NCBI GenBank assembly: GCA_034766995.1
Contig: CM068322.1
Location: 10,060,810 to 10,124,809, forward strand
Source: Acanthacorydalis orientalis
Lineage: Eukaryota; Arthropoda; Insecta; Megaloptera; Corydalidae
Length of the DNA stretch: 64,000 bases
Reading direction: 5' to 3'
Positions within the stretch are counted from its first letter, which is position 1. Every line of letters begins with the position of its first letter. Of this stretch, positions 63,920 through 64,000 are shown piece by piece. The notes under the pieces were generated by a model. The model had not been told where the DNA came from. It searched no databases and saw nothing but the letters and a program-made list of their open reading frames with translations. A program made the translations under genes and the position numbers.

Positions 63920-64000
63920 TATATCAACATCCTTGTAATACGTGCGAATATAACATTTATTTCAAATATCAAATATGAATAATGATTTATCATTATTATT

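Overview
This window is a strongly AT-rich, gene-poor stretch of an animal nuclear genome, most likely from an insect. The pointers are spliced exons with GT/AG borders, two decayed mariner transposases of the kinds common in insects, many long (TA)n microsatellites, and very large satellite arrays. Only one gene is recognised with confidence. It is the 3' end of a SCHIP1 (schwannomin-interacting protein 1) homologue on the + strand, in two exons at 1360-1634 and 2127-2274; the rest of that gene lies left of the window. The 6 kb after its stop codon is ORF-poor and may hold a long 3' UTR.

The dominant structure runs from about 9.6 to 41.1 kb. Its core (about 10,736-39,430) is a nearly 29-kb inverted repeat with no credible gene. 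Going inward from each side it has a 155-bp satellite array (B), a conserved low-copy segment of about 0.3-0.4 kb (C), and a large array of a 41-bp satellite (D). The two D arrays meet head to head at a single flip near 22,993. The left arm is B-C-D and the right arm is its reverse complement D'-C'-B', including a small orientation flip at the outer edge of each D array. The arms are unequal in length because the arrays expanded independently; recent internal duplications of about 3.4 kb and 1.4 kb can be seen. Outside the palindrome, both flanks (9.6-10.7 and 39.4-41.1 kb) hold old, degenerate units related to D, but these run in the same direction on both sides. This suggests the palindrome sits inside, or grew out of, an older array. 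It looks like a foldback-type element or an inverted macrosatellite. No transposase for it is visible here.

The right-hand third (41-64 kb) is mostly featureless AT-rich DNA carrying transposon debris. It holds a broken mariner at 42.6-43.55 kb, four copies of a short repeat in alternating orientation at 47.0-48.6 kb, and a second broken mariner at 48.7-49.83 kb. It also has a 1.05-kb element with 28-bp terminal inverted repeats around a decayed reading frame (51.77-52.82 kb), a 136-bp hairpin element near 62.6 kb, a repeat with iterated CGCGTTATA-like motifs near 63.3 kb, and many (TA)n runs. No tRNA, rRNA or CRISPR array was found.

Most open frames in the satellite region follow from the 41-bp period and are not genes.
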